Source: Pseudomonas sp. Gutcm_11s (GTDB lineage Bacteria; Pseudomonadota; Gammaproteobacteria; Pseudomonadales; Pseudomonadaceae). From it: 64,000 nt of DNA. A model generated the notes under the pieces. It was not told where the DNA came from. It ran no database searches and saw nothing but the letters and a program-made list of their open reading frames with translations. This document shows, piece by piece, positions 43,101 to 51,657 of the stretch (positions are counted from its first letter, which is position 1; each line of letters opens with the position of its first letter). The translations under genes and the position numbers were made by a program. The stretch spans positions 180,231-244,230 of the forward strand of contig NZ_JAQSUW010000011.1 in assembly GCF_028649395.1 (NCBI RefSeq). The letters run 5' to 3'.

Positions 43101-44357
43101 TCAGGCCGATTCGGGCTTGGCCTTGCCGGTTGCCCGCTTCGGCTTGGCCGCTGGCGCCTCGATCAGGCCGTCTGCGCGGAACATCGCCTTGATGCCACGG
43201 ATGGCCTGGCGGGTACGGTCCTGGTTCTCGATCAGGGCGAAGCGCACGTGGTCGTCGCCGTAGTCACCGAAGCCCAGGCCCGGCGAGACGCAGACCTTGG
43301 CTTCCAGCAGCAGCTTCTTGGCGAACTCCAGCGAACCCAAGTGGGCATAGGGCTCGGGGATCTTGGCCCAGATGTACATGGAGGCCTTGGGCTTCTCCAC
43401 CATCCAGCCTGCCTCGTGCAGACCCTTGACCAGCATGTTGCGGCGCTCGCGGTACTGCTCGGCGATATCGCGCACGCACTGCTGGTCGCCTTCCAGAGCG
43501 GCGATGGCCGCCACCTGCAGCGGGGTGAAGGTGCCGTAGTCGTGGTAGCTCTTGATCCGCGCCAGGGCGGCGACCAGCTCCGGGTTGCCGACCATGAAGC
43601 CGATGCGCCAGCCGGCCATGTTGTAGCTCTTGGACAGGGTGAAGAACTCCACCGCGATGTCCTTGGCGCCTTCCACCTGCATGATCGACGGGGCTTTCCA
43701 GCCGTCGTAGACGATGTCGGCATAGGCCAGGTCGTGGACCACCAGTACGTCGTACTGCTTGGCCAGGGCCACCACGCGTTCGAAGAAGTCCAGCTCCACG
43801 CACTGCGCGGTGGGGTTGGAGGGGAAGCCGAGGATCATCATCTTCGGCTTCGGGATGGCCTCGCGGATGGCCCGCTCCAGTTCGGCGAAGAAGTCCACGC
43901 CGGGCACCAGCGGCACCGAGCGCACCTGGGCGCCGGCGATCACCGCGCCGTAGATGTGGATCGGGTAGCTGGGGTTGGGCACCAGTACGGTGTCGCCATG
44001 GTCCAGGGTGGCCAGCATCAGGTGCGCCAGGCCTTCCTTGGAGCCGATGGTGACGATGGCCTCGCTTTCCGGGTCGATCTCCACGTCATAGCGGTCCTTG
44101 TACCAGCGCGAGATGGCGCGGCGCAGACGTGGAATACCGCGGGAGGTGGAGTAGCCGTGGGTGTCTTCGCGCTGGGCGACCTGCACCAGCTTCTCGACGA
44201 TGTGCGGCGGAGTGGCGCCGTCCGGATTACCCATGCTGAAGTCGATGATGTCCTCGCCACGGCGGCGGGCGGCCATCTTCAGTTCGGCAGTGATATTGAA
44301 AACGTAGGGGGGGAGACGATCGATGCGCGCAAAACGGCGCTTGGCATTGTCAGCCAT
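43101..44357 (-). CDS. alaC: alanine transaminase AlaC-type (class I/II aminotransferase)
   Basis: 418 residues from ATG 44357 (GAGGAAAGC upstream); the much longer frame to 44600 is antisense to the next gene's region and rejected. It begins MADNAKRRFARIDRLPPYVFN and has the FSMGNPDGATP motif, NPSYPIH, the Asp of HDLAYADIVYDG and the PLP lysine in TLSKSYNMAGWR. Sequence and length match the YfdZ/AlaC subgroup, which makes alanine from pyruvate and glutamate. The last ~20 residues form a Lys/Ala-rich tail (KPKRATGKAKPESA), a pseudomonad feature. Single gene. Confidence 0.88.
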   Translation of the reverse strand: MADNAKRRFARIDRLPPYVFNITAELKMAARRRGEDIIDFSMGNPDGATPPHIVEKLVQVAQREDTHGYSTSRGIPRLRRAISRWYKDRYDVEIDPESEAIVTIGSKEGLAHLMLATLDHGDTVLVPNPSYPIHIYGAVIAGAQVRSVPLVPGVDFFAELERAIREAIPKPKMMILGFPSNPTAQCVELDFFERVVALAKQYDVLVVHDLAYADIVYDGWKAPSIMQVEGAKDIAVEFFTLSKSYNMAGWRIGFMVGNPELVAALARIKSYHDYGTFTPLQVAAIAALEGDQQCVRDIAEQYRERRNMLVKGLHEAGWMVEKPKASMYIWAKIPEPYAHLGSLEFAKKLLLEAKVCVSPGLGFGDYGDDHVRFALIENQDRTRQAIRGIKAMFRADGLIEAPAAKPKRATGKAKPESA

Positions 44358-44488
44358 GCTTTCCTCGGAGTACGTAAGCGCCCGGAACCGTCCGAGCGAC
44401 GCAGGCCACATGCGTGTGGCCTGGCGCGAAGATAAGGGGCTGGGCCCGCCGCTGTCCAGAGCAGTTCGTGGGCAAATGAGCGGTGCAG

Positions 44489-45838
44489 TCAGCCCAGTTG
44501 GCGTTTCAGTCTTAGCAGCAGGTCGGCCAGCAGGCGCACTTCGGCGTCGCCGGTGCGCCAGGACGACAGGCTCAGGCGGAAGGCCGGGCGACCCTGCCAC
44601 AGGGTGGGGCCGAACCAGACTTCGCCCGAGGCCTGGGCGGCCTCGCGTATGGCCACGGTCTGCTCATCCGTGTCACCGCGTACCAGCACCTGGTTGAGCA
44701 CCATGCGGTTGAGCACCTGGTAGCCACCACCGCGCAGCGTTTCGGCCAGCTCGCCGGCCTGGCGGATGTGGCGGTCGATCAGCTCGCGCAGACCGTCGCG
44801 GCCGAGGCTGGCCAGGGCCGCCCAGATCGCCACGCCACGGGCGCGCCGGGAGAACTCCAGGGTCAGGTTTTTCTGTGCATCGCGGCTTGCGGTGGCGTAG
44901 GCGGCGTCACTGTTCATCGCGGCGGCCAGGGCATCGGCGTCGCGGCAGATGGCCATGGCGCTGTCGTAGGGCGTGTTAAGCCACTTGTGGCCATCGGTGG
45001 TCCAGCTATCGGCCTGCTCCACGCCCTCGGCCAGCTGCGCCGAGGAGGAGGCCCGGGCCCACAGGCCGAAGGCGCCGTCCACATGAACCCAGGCGTCGGC
45101 TTCGCGGGCCCTGGGGATCAGCTCGGCGAAGCGGTCGAATTCGCCGGTATTGACCTCGCCGGCCTGCAGGATCAGCAGGGTGCGCTCGTCCAGCGCCGGC
45201 AGGCGTGCCGGGTCGATGCGCCCGTGCTGGTCCACCGGCGCATAGTGCAGGCGGTTCATGCCGAAGCCGAGCACGCGCAGGGCCTTCTTCACCGTGATAT
45301 GCGCGGTCTCGGAGAGCACCACGCGGATTTCCGGGGCGCCCATCAGGCCGTCGGCGTCGAAGTCCCAACCCAGGCGGGCCAGCAGTGTGCGTCGGGCAGC
45401 AGACAGGCAGGCCAAGGTACAGGCGGTAGCGCTGGTGCCGAAGCCCACGGCGCTCTCGCTCGGCAGGCCCAGGGCCTGGCACACCCAGCGCCCGGCAACC
45501 TTCTCCAGGCGGTCGGCGACCGGCGAGTTGTCGAAGGAGGAGGCGCACTGGTCCCAGGCCAGGACCAGGCGTTCCGCCGCGGCAGCAGCCGGCAGAGTGG
45601 CGCCGATGACGAAGCCGAAGTAGCGCGGGCCATTGCTCGCCACCGTGGCTGGCGAGCCGATGTCGTCGAGTTGCTGCAGTACCTGCTCGGCTGCCCGGCC
45701 GTTCTCCGGCAGGGGGCGATCAAATTCCGCGAGGGCGGCGATGGCGGCGGCGTCCGGGTACACCCGGCGCTCGGGCGTGCCGTCGAAATAGGCGAGGGCG
45801 CGGCGGTCGGCCTCGGCCAGCAGGTTGCGTTCGTTCAT
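44489..45838 (-). CDS. PLP-dependent decarboxylase (group II, aromatic/diaminobutyrate decarboxylase-like)
   Basis: 449 residues. The fold-type I PLP pattern is clear: GTSATACTLACLSAARRTLL, HITVKKALRVLGFG, DAWVHVDGAFGLWA (PLP Asp) and the Schiff-base lysine in TTDGHKWLNTPYDSA. It belongs with glutamate/aromatic amino acid decarboxylase-like enzymes; substrate not predictable. Its promoter carries direct repeats (ACTGTacCG type) equal to those upstream of the MocR gene at 12.1 kb, suggesting MocR control, which is common for PLP-enzyme genes. Confidence 0.85.
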   Translation of the reverse strand: MNERNLLAEADRRALAYFDGTPERRVYPDAAAIAALAEFDRPLPENGRAAEQVLQQLDDIGSPATVASNGPRYFGFVIGATLPAAAAAERLVLAWDQCASSFDNSPVADRLEKVAGRWVCQALGLPSESAVGFGTSATACTLACLSAARRTLLARLGWDFDADGLMGAPEIRVVLSETAHITVKKALRVLGFGMNRLHYAPVDQHGRIDPARLPALDERTLLILQAGEVNTGEFDRFAELIPRAREADAWVHVDGAFGLWARASSSAQLAEGVEQADSWTTDGHKWLNTPYDSAMAICRDADALAAAMNSDAAYATASRDAQKNLTLEFSRRARGVAIWAALASLGRDGLRELIDRHIRQAGELAETLRGGGYQVLNRMVLNQVLVRGDTDEQTVAIREAAQASGEVWFGPTLWQGRPAFRLSLSSWRTGDAEVRLLADLLLRLKRQLG

Positions 45839-45921
45839 GACCGGTGCTCGACAGGGAAGATGCTTTCTACCCTAGCCGAGAGGCGCGAGGCTCCGGCAGA
45901 TACAGGCGCCCGCCGAGTTGA

Positions 45922-45985
45922 GCGGAACAGTGATGGTTAGGTCTGTGAAGTGACCGATACAGTTGCGCTGGCGGGCGGTACAGTC
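45922..45985 (-). promoter_or_regulatory. direct repeats upstream of the PLP decarboxylase (putative MocR operator)
   Basis: Read on the minus strand: GACTGTACCGC (45975-45985), AACTGTATCGG (45954-45964), CACTGTTCCGC (45922-45932). Spacings of 21 and 32 bp keep the repeats on one DNA face. The first repeat is identical to the 11-mer at 12083-12093. It is also part of a GGGCGGTAC/GTACCGCCC hairpin (45973-45994) just after nasT that may act as a terminator without a U tract. Confidence 0.6.
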
Positions 45986-45999
45986 GTACCGCCCGGCTT

Positions 46000-46578
46000 T
46001 CAGTTACCCAGCATGTCGTGCATCGCGATGATCTGCTCGGCCACCTGGATCAGCTTCTGCTGGCGGCTCATGGCCTGGCGACGCATCAGCGTGTAGGCGT
46101 CTTCCTCGTTGCAGCTCTTCATCTTCATCAGCAGGCCCTTGGCCAGTTCGATGCGCTTGCGCTCGGCCAGCTGCTCGTCGCGGGCCTGCAGCTGAGCGCG
46201 CAGGGCCTGGTCGCTTTCGAAACGGGCCATGGCCACGTCGAGGATCGGCTGCAGGCGATCGGTCTGGATGCCCTCGACTATGTAGGCGCTGACCCCGGAC
46301 TGGATGGCCTGGCGCATCACCTGCGGGTCGTGTTCGTCGGTGAACATGACGATCGGCCGCGGCTGGTCGCGGGTCACCAGCACCACCTGCTCCATCACGT
46401 CGCGGCCGGGAGACTCGGTGTCGATCAGCACGACATCCGGGCGCACAGCCTCGACCCGTTCGGGCAGGTCGATGGTCAGGCCGGATTCGTCGACCACCTC
46501 GAAGCCGGCCTCTACCAGCGCGCTCTTCAGGCGGCCAACCTTCTTCGGCGTATCGTTGATCAGGAGTATGCGTAGCAT
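46000..46578 (-). CDS. nasT: ANTAR-domain transcription antiterminator NasT
   Basis: 192 residues. The N-terminal receiver-like domain (about 1-122) has Asp53 in LIDTESPGRD but a reduced acidic pocket (IND at 7-9). A coiled linker (about 120-140) leads to the C-terminal ANTAR domain (ERKRIELAKGLLMKM, EEDAYTLMRRQAMSRQQKL). NasT binds paired hexaloop hairpins in leader RNA and prevents termination in nitrate assimilation operons; NasS holds it inactive without nitrate. Encoded 20 bp after nasS. Matching leader elements are found upstream of nrtA and of nasS itself. Confidence 0.94.
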   Translation of the reverse strand: MLRILLINDTPKKVGRLKSALVEAGFEVVDESGLTIDLPERVEAVRPDVVLIDTESPGRDVMEQVVLVTRDQPRPIVMFTDEHDPQVMRQAIQSGVSAYIVEGIQTDRLQPILDVAMARFESDQALRAQLQARDEQLAERKRIELAKGLLMKMKSCNEEDAYTLMRRQAMSRQQKLIQVAEQIIAMHDMLGN

Positions 46579-46598
46579 CGTGCTTGTGTCTCGGTCCG

Positions 46599-47813
46599 TT
46601 ACAGGGCGATGGCGGTGGAGCTGGTGGTGAGCGCGTGGATGGCGAAGGAGCGGGCATAGCCGCTCGGATCGCTGCCGTCCCAGGTGCTGCCGTCGAGCAG
46701 GGTGGAGCGGCGCATTTCTTCTGTGGGGACGTGGATGCCCAGGGCCTCGGCGGCGCTGCGGTAGATATCCAGCTGATGGATGCGCCGGGCGAGGCCGAGG
46801 TAGTCCGGGTCGTCCTTGAGCAGGCCCCAGCGGCGGAACTGGGTAAGGAACCAGATGCCGTCGGACAGCCAGGGCATGTTCACCTCGCCGCCGGCAAAGA
46901 AGCGCAGCGGGTGGGCATCCAGCCAGGCGTGGCCGAGGCCATCCTCGTACTGGCCGAGGAACCGCGGCTGGATCGAGGAGAGCGGGGCGTCGACGTATTC
47001 GCTGCTGCTGATCAGCTGGGCGGTGCTGCGGCGATTTTCTTCGCTCTCGTCGATGAAGCGGCTGGCCTCCAGCACGGCCATGGTCAGGGCGCGCGCGGTG
47101 TTGGGGTACTGCTCGACGAATTCACGGGTCACTCCCAGCACCTTCTCCGGGTGGTCGGCCCAGATGTTCTGGCTGGTGGCCAGGGTGAAGCCCTGATCCT
47201 CGTCGACCGCCAGGGCGCCCCAGGGGCCGCCGGCGCAGAAACCGTCGATGCGTGCGGCGCGCAGGTGGGCGACCATCTGCGAGGGCGGCACCACCACGGT
47301 ATTGACGTCTTCCAGCGGATGGATGCCCTGGGCGGCCAGCCAGTAGTACAGCCACATGGCATGGGTGCCGGTGGGAAAGGTCTGGGCGAAGGTGAGCTTT
47401 GCACCATTCTGGCGCGCGCGTGCAGCGAGTGCATCGGCGCTGGTCACGCCCGCTTGCTTGAGCGGTTGCGACAGGTTGATGGCCTGGCCGTTCTGGTTGA
47501 GCCCCATCAGGATGGCCATTTCGGTGGGCGGACCACCGAGGCCGAGGTGCACGCCGTAGACCTGACCGTAGAGCATCTGCGCGGCATCCAGCTCGCCGCA
47601 CAGCAGGCGATCACGCAGGCCGGCCCAGGAGGCCTGGCGTTGCAGATTGAGCGTCAGTCCGTAGGGTTGGGCGAAGCCCTGGGTGGCAGCCACGATCAGC
47701 GAGGCGGAGTCGGTGAGGGCCATGAAGCCCAGATTCAGTGCGCTCTTTTCCGGGGCGTCGCTGCCGGCGACCCAGGCCAGGGCGTCGCTGCGGGGATTGC
47801 TGCTGTCGGTCAT
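46599..47813 (-). CDS. nasS: nitrate sensor NasS (NrtA-like, cytoplasmic)
   Basis: 404 residues from ATG 47813; the upstream in-frame extension passes through the leader terminator and is not coding. It is homologous to NrtA (LGFMALTDSASLIVAATQGF, RQASWAGLRDRLLCGELDAAQMLYG) but lacks any signal peptide, as expected for the cytoplasmic sensor that binds nitrate/nitrite and releases NasT. It lies upstream of nasT in one operon that has its own sigma-54 promoter and hexaloop/terminator leader, implying autoregulation. It is next to acnB, as recalled for P. aeruginosa. Confidence 0.92.
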   Translation of the reverse strand: MTDSSNPRSDALAWVAGSDAPEKSALNLGFMALTDSASLIVAATQGFAQPYGLTLNLQRQASWAGLRDRLLCGELDAAQMLYGQVYGVHLGLGGPPTEMAILMGLNQNGQAINLSQPLKQAGVTSADALAARARQNGAKLTFAQTFPTGTHAMWLYYWLAAQGIHPLEDVNTVVVPPSQMVAHLRAARIDGFCAGGPWGALAVDEDQGFTLATSQNIWADHPEKVLGVTREFVEQYPNTARALTMAVLEASRFIDESEENRRSTAQLISSSEYVDAPLSSIQPRFLGQYEDGLGHAWLDAHPLRFFAGGEVNMPWLSDGIWFLTQFRRWGLLKDDPDYLGLARRIHQLDIYRSAAEALGIHVPTEEMRRSTLLDGSTWDGSDPSGYARSFAIHALTTSSTAIAL

Positions 47814-47833
47814 ATCTTGTTCCGCCAATGAAC

Positions 47834-47883
47834 AAAAAGGCGCCGCTCCAGGCCGCCGTAGAGCGGTGGCCAGAAACGACGCC
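47834..47883 (-). terminator. leader terminator (attenuator) of nasS-nasT
   Basis: Minus strand: GGCGTCGTTTCTGGCC (47883-47868) pairs with GGCCTGGAGCGGCGCC (47854-47839) over 15 of 16 positions (three G-U), followed by TTTTTGTT. It ends 21 bp before the nasS ATG. The 5' arm shares GGCGTC with the second hexaloop hairpin. Confidence 0.8.
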
Positions 47884-47919
47884 ATTGTCTATGAACTGAC
47901 TCCGCCGTTGGAGAGAGTT
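47878..47919 (-). ncRNA. ANTAR-type (NasT) element in the nasS leader
   Basis: P1 (47894-47919): AACT-ct-CTCC-AACGGC-GGAG-tc-AGTT, same hexaloop as in the nrtA leader. P2 (47878-47889): GAC-AATGGC-GTC, short stem, loop with A1 and G4 preserved. P2 overlaps the terminator 5' arm. The weak P2 stem makes this element less certain than that of nrtA. Confidence 0.72.
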
Positions 47920-47935
47920 CTGCTACATAGGCCTA

Positions 47936-47951
47936 AGCAAGGCATATGCCA
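47936..47951 (-). promoter_or_regulatory. sigma-54 (-24/-12) promoter of nasS-nasT
   Basis: TGGCATATGCCTTGCT on the minus strand keeps TGGCA and TTGCW with the required 4-base spacing after a 7-base -24 block. Start expected near 47925, a few bases before the first hexaloop hairpin, exactly as at nrtA. Confidence 0.72.
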
Positions 47952-47969
47952 GCACGGCGGACAGCGCTT

Positions 47970-48179
47970 TCAGCGCTCCATGATCTGTTTGACCTGGGTT
48001 TGCGGGATCTGCTGCTTGCGCCCTTCGCTGTCTTCGAACTCGAACATGCCGGTGTCCTCGTCCAGCTCGGGTTCATCTTCGCTGGTGAGCAGTTGGCCGT
48101 CGGTGGTGAGGATCAGGTGCTCGCTGGCGCAGCCGGAGAGGGCGGTCAGGCAAAGCAGGAGGGGAATCCAGTACTTCAT
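47970..48179 (-). CDS. YgdI/YgdR (DUF903) family lipoprotein, copy 1
   Basis: 69 residues from ATG 48179 (AGGAGCGCCTC upstream). Lipobox LTALSGC with Cys17. The domain TTDGQLLTSEDEPELDEDTG and SEGRKQQIPQTQVKQIMER is typical of the YgdI/YgdR SH3-like family of small outer-membrane lipoproteins. Very similar to the next gene, in tandem. Confidence 0.88.
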   Translation of the reverse strand: MKYWIPLLLCLTALSGCASEHLILTTDGQLLTSEDEPELDEDTGMFEFEDSEGRKQQIPQTQVKQIMER

Positions 48180-48258
48180 GAGGCGCTCCTTGTGTGGGGT
48201 CACCTCAAGTATCCGCACGCCGCCGCGCTTGGCAAGGCGGCGTGGGATCGCAGTCGTA

Positions 48259-48468
48259 TCAGCGCTCGATGATCTGTTTCACCGAGCTCTGCGGGATCTG
48301 CTGTTCGTTGCCTTCGGCATCCTCGTAGGTGATCAGGCCGGTCTCATCGTCGATCTCCGGCTTGTCCTCGGCGCTGAGCATCTGGCCGTCGGTGGTGGCG
48401 ATGATATAGTCGGTGGCGCAGCCGGCGAGGCCGAATACACAGAGCAGGGCAAGAATCCAGGGTTTCAT
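48259..48468 (-). CDS. YgdI/YgdR (DUF903) family lipoprotein, copy 2
   Basis: 69 residues from ATG 48468 (AAGGAGTTCACC upstream). Lipobox FGLAGC with Cys17, then ATTDGQMLSAEDKPEIDDETG and EGNEQQIPQSSVKQIIER. Same length and register as the downstream copy, so the pair is a tandem duplication. Function in the family is unknown; small envelope lipoprotein. Confidence 0.88.
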   Translation of the reverse strand: MKPWILALLCVFGLAGCATDYIIATTDGQMLSAEDKPEIDDETGLITYEDAEGNEQQIPQSSVKQIIER

Positions 48469-48545
48469 GGTGAACTCCTTATGAAAGGGCTGCCCACGAG
48501 GGGCTTCAGAAGTTCGGACCACGGCTTGTCCGGTTTCGCTCCATA

Positions 48546-48575
48546 AAAAAAGCCCCGCACTAGGCGGGGCTTTTT
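48546..48575. terminator. terminator between acnB and the lipoprotein genes
   Basis: AAAAAGCCCCGC-actag-GCGGGGCTTTTT; functions at least for acnB on the minus strand. Confidence 0.92.
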
Positions 48576-48590
48576 CTACAGCTGTGCAGC

Positions 48591-51200
48591 TTAGGCCTGA
48601 ACGACCGGGATCTTCGCGTTGGCCGCGGCGTCGCGGTACTCGGCGATCTGGTCGAAGGACAGGTAGCGGTAGATGTCGGCAGCCATGCTGTCGATGTCTT
48701 TCGCGTAGGCCATGTACTCCTCGACGGTCGGCAGCTTGCCGATGATCGAGGAAACGGCGGCCAGCTCAGCCGAGGCCAGGAAGACGTCAGTGGCGTCGCC
48801 CAGGCGGTTCGGGAAGTTACGGGTGGAGGTGGAGACCACGGTGGCACCGGTCTGCACGCGTGCCTGGTTACCCATGCACAGCGAGCAGCCCGGCATTTCC
48901 ATGCGGGCGCCGGCCTTGCCGTAGATGCCGTAGTAGCCTTCCTCGGTCAGCTGGTGCTGGTCCATCTTGGTCGGCGGAGCCAGCCACAGACGGGTCGGAA
49001 TGCCGCCCTTGACCTTGTCCAGCAGCTTACCGGCAGCGCGGAAGTGACCGATGTTGGTCATGCAGGAACCGATGAACACTTCGTCGATCTTGCGGCCTTG
49101 CACGCTGGACAGCAGGCGGGCGTCGTCCGGATCGTTCGGGGCGCACAGGACCGGCTCCTTGACGTCGGCCAGATCGATCTCGATCACGGCGGCGTACTCG
49201 GCGTCCTTGTCGGCTTCCAGCAGTTGCGGGTTGGCCAGCCAGGCTTCCATCGCTTGGGCGCGACGCTCCATGGTGCGGGCATCGCCGTAGCCTTCGCCGA
49301 TCATCCAGCGCAGCATGGTGATGTTCGACTTCAGGTACTCGGAGATGGCGCTTTCCGGCAGCTTGATGGTGCAACCAGCAGCGGAACGCTCGGCGGAGGC
49401 GTCGGACAGCTCGAAGGCTTGCTCGACGGTCAGCTCGTTCAGACCTTCGATCTCGAGGATGCGGCCGGAGAAGATGTTCTTCTTGCCCTTCTTCTCGACG
49501 GTCAGCAGGCCAGCCTGGATGGCGTAGTAAGGGATGGCATGGACCAGGTCACGCAGGGTGATGCCCGGTTGCAGCTTGCCCTTGAAGCGCACCAGTACGG
49601 ATTCCGGCATGTCCAGCGGCATTACGCCGGTGGCAGCGGCGAAGGCCACCAGGCCGGAACCGGCCGGGAAGGAGATGCCCAGCGGGAAGCGGGTGTGCGA
49701 GTCACCACCGGTACCGACAGTGTCCGGCAGCAGCATGCGGTTCAGCCAGCTGTGGATGATGCCGTCGCCCGGACGCAGGGACACACCGCCGCGGGTCATG
49801 ATGAAGTCCGGCAGGGTGTGGTGGGTGTTGACGTCGATCGGCTTCGGATAGGCCGCGGTGTGGCAGAAGGACTGCATCACCAGATCGGCGGAGAAGCCCA
49901 GGCAAGCCAGGTCTTTCAGCTCGTCGCGGGTCATCGGGCCGGTGGTGTCCTGGGAACCGACGGTGGTCATCTTCGGCTCGCAGTAGGTGCCCGGGCGTAC
50001 GCCTTGGCCTTCCTGCAGGCCGCAGGCGCGACCGACCATCTTCTGGGCCAGGGTGAAGCCCTTGCCGCTGTCGGCCGGAGCAACCGGCTTCTTGAACAGG
50101 GTGGACGGAGTCAGGCCCAGCTCGGCGCGTGCCTTCTCGGTCAGGCCACGGCCGACGATCAGCGGGATACGGCCGCCGGCGCGGACTTCGTCCAGCAGCA
50201 CGTCGGTTTTCAGGCTGAAGCTGGTGACCAGCTCGTCGCTGCCGTTGCGGCGCACTTCACCTTTGATCGGGTATACGTCGATGACGTCGCCCATGGCCAG
50301 GTCGGTGCAGTCGAACTCGATCGGCAGGGCACCGGCGTCTTCCATGGTGTTGTAGAAGATCGGGGCGATCTTGGTGCCGAAGCAGAAACCACCGGCGCGC
50401 TTGTTCGGCACGTTCGGGATGTCGTCGCCGAAGAACCACAGCACCGAGTTGGTGGCGGACTTACGCGAGGAACCGGTACCGACCACGTCACCGACATAGG
50501 CAACCGGGAAGCCTTTGGCTTTCAGCTCTTCCATCTGCTTGATGGGGCCGACGGAGCCCGGTTGATCCGGGTTGATGCCGTCGCGGGCCATTTTCAGCAT
50601 GGCCAGGGCGTGCAGCGGGATGTCCGGGCGGGACCAGGCATCAGGAGCCGGCGACAGGTCGTCGGTGTTGGTTTCGCCGGTGACCTTGAACACGGTCAGG
50701 GAAACTTTTTCCGGTACGGCTGGGCGCTTGGTGAACCACTCGCCATCGGCCCAGGACTGCATGACAGCCTTGGCGTTGGCGTTGCCCTTCTTGGCGCGCT
50801 CGGCGACGTCGTGGAAGGCGTCGAACATCAGCAGGGTGTGCTTGAGTTGCTCGGCGGCAACTTCGGCCAGCTCGGCGCTGTCCAGCAGCTCAACCATGGT
50901 GGCGATGTTGTAGCCGCCCTGCATGGTGCCCAGCAGTTCGACGGCACGCTTCTTGTCGATCAGCGGGGAGGTGGCTTCGCCCTTGGCGACAGCGGAGAGG
51001 AAACCGGCCTTGACGTAGGCAGCTTCGTCCACGCCTGGCGGAACACGGTTGGTGATTAGATCAACGAGGAAGGCTTCTTCGCCGGCCGGCGGGTTTTTCA
51101 GCAGCTCGACCAGGCCTGCGGTTTGCTCGGCGTTCAGCGGCTGGGGCACGATCCCCAGGGCGGCACGCTCTTCTACGTGTTTGCGATAGGCTTCAAGCAC
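48591..51200 (-). CDS. acnB: aconitate hydratase B
   Basis: 869 residues from GTG 51200 ([13 protein letters not shown]), the usual AcnB N-terminus; GAGGG lies nine bases before it. An ATG two codons earlier is too close to that site. N-terminal HEAT-like domain ([22 protein letters not shown]), then the swivel and catalytic domains, with the Fe-S cysteines in SCMTNIGHF and CSLCMGNQ. It isomerises citrate and isocitrate in the TCA cycle; AcnB is also an iron-responsive RNA binder in some bacteria. Upstream lies a 132-bp palindromic element that could influence expression. Confidence 0.96.
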   Translation of the reverse strand: MLEAYRKHVEERAALGIVPQPLNAEQTAGLVELLKNPPAGEEAFLVDLITNRVPPGVDEAAYVKAGFLSAVAKGEATSPLIDKKRAVELLGTMQGGYNIATMVELLDSAELAEVAAEQLKHTLLMFDAFHDVAERAKKGNANAKAVMQSWADGEWFTKRPAVPEKVSLTVFKVTGETNTDDLSPAPDAWSRPDIPLHALAMLKMARDGINPDQPGSVGPIKQMEELKAKGFPVAYVGDVVGTGSSRKSATNSVLWFFGDDIPNVPNKRAGGFCFGTKIAPIFYNTMEDAGALPIEFDCTDLAMGDVIDVYPIKGEVRRNGSDELVTSFSLKTDVLLDEVRAGGRIPLIVGRGLTEKARAELGLTPSTLFKKPVAPADSGKGFTLAQKMVGRACGLQEGQGVRPGTYCEPKMTTVGSQDTTGPMTRDELKDLACLGFSADLVMQSFCHTAAYPKPIDVNTHHTLPDFIMTRGGVSLRPGDGIIHSWLNRMLLPDTVGTGGDSHTRFPLGISFPAGSGLVAFAAATGVMPLDMPESVLVRFKGKLQPGITLRDLVHAIPYYAIQAGLLTVEKKGKKNIFSGRILEIEGLNELTVEQAFELSDASAERSAAGCTIKLPESAISEYLKSNITMLRWMIGEGYGDARTMERRAQAMEAWLANPQLLEADKDAEYAAVIEIDLADVKEPVLCAPNDPDDARLLSSVQGRKIDEVFIGSCMTNIGHFRAAGKLLDKVKGGIPTRLWLAPPTKMDQHQLTEEGYYGIYGKAGARMEMPGCSLCMGNQARVQTGATVVSTSTRNFPNRLGDATDVFLASAELAAVSSIIGKLPTVEEYMAYAKDIDSMAADIYRYLSFDQIAEYRDAAANAKIPVVQA

Positions 51201-51657
51201 AGTCATTACCCTCATCAGTGGTCGCGGTAGCCCGCAACGCTCATCCATAAAACCGTCGCACGTCGCGCCGCTGCGCTTTGTGGGCGCACTGGCCGGCGGG
51301 TCGACAGCCTCATACTAGAAGCTGCTTTCAAAGTTTTACGCCGCAGGAAGCGAGAGGGGATGAGGGCTGGCGCTGGGCTCTGAGGGCCCGGCGCCAACAA
51401 CGCTCCTGGCGGATCAACTGTGCTCGTGACGCTTTGAAAACAGCTTCTGACGGACATCGGCGCCTAAAAAGGCGGTCCGATTCTACTGGAACAGGACGGC
51501 AAAGTTAAGCGCAAACCCTGATCCGAACGGGCTCTTAGGCTACTGCCCGTCGCTTGCCCGGCAAGTCGACAAAGGTCTGATGGGTCATGGTGACCCTGCC
51601 GGGGCGAGCCGCTATCATGGGCCGCCTGTTTCACAGCGCCCTATTTTAGCCTTCCTT
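51201..51657. other. intergenic region acnB / DUF1289, 457 bp
   Basis: No gene is seen. The region contains the acnB promoter, the palindromic element 51317-51448, a short hairpin (GGCGCC...GGCGGTCC near 51459-51480) and GC-rich sequence before the DUF1289 gene. No sRNA can be recognised by eye. Confidence 0.55.
51317..51448. repeat. 132-bp palindromic intergenic element
   Basis: The ends AGAAGCTGCTTTCAAAG (51317-51333) and CTTTGAAAACAGCTTCT (51432-51448) are inverted repeats matching at 16 of 17 positions. In the centre GGCGCTGGGCTC-tga-GGGCCCGGCGCC (51369-51395) forms a 12-bp stem. The whole could fold into a long structure or be a MITE-like repeat. No target-site duplication or transposase is visible; whether copies exist elsewhere cannot be known from this window. 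Confidence 0.6.

Noticed and set aside
45973..45994. GGGCGGTAC/GTACCGCCC hairpin as the nasT terminator
   Set aside because: No U tract on either strand, and one arm coincides with the repeat shared with the MocR promoter, so a regulatory site is the better reading.
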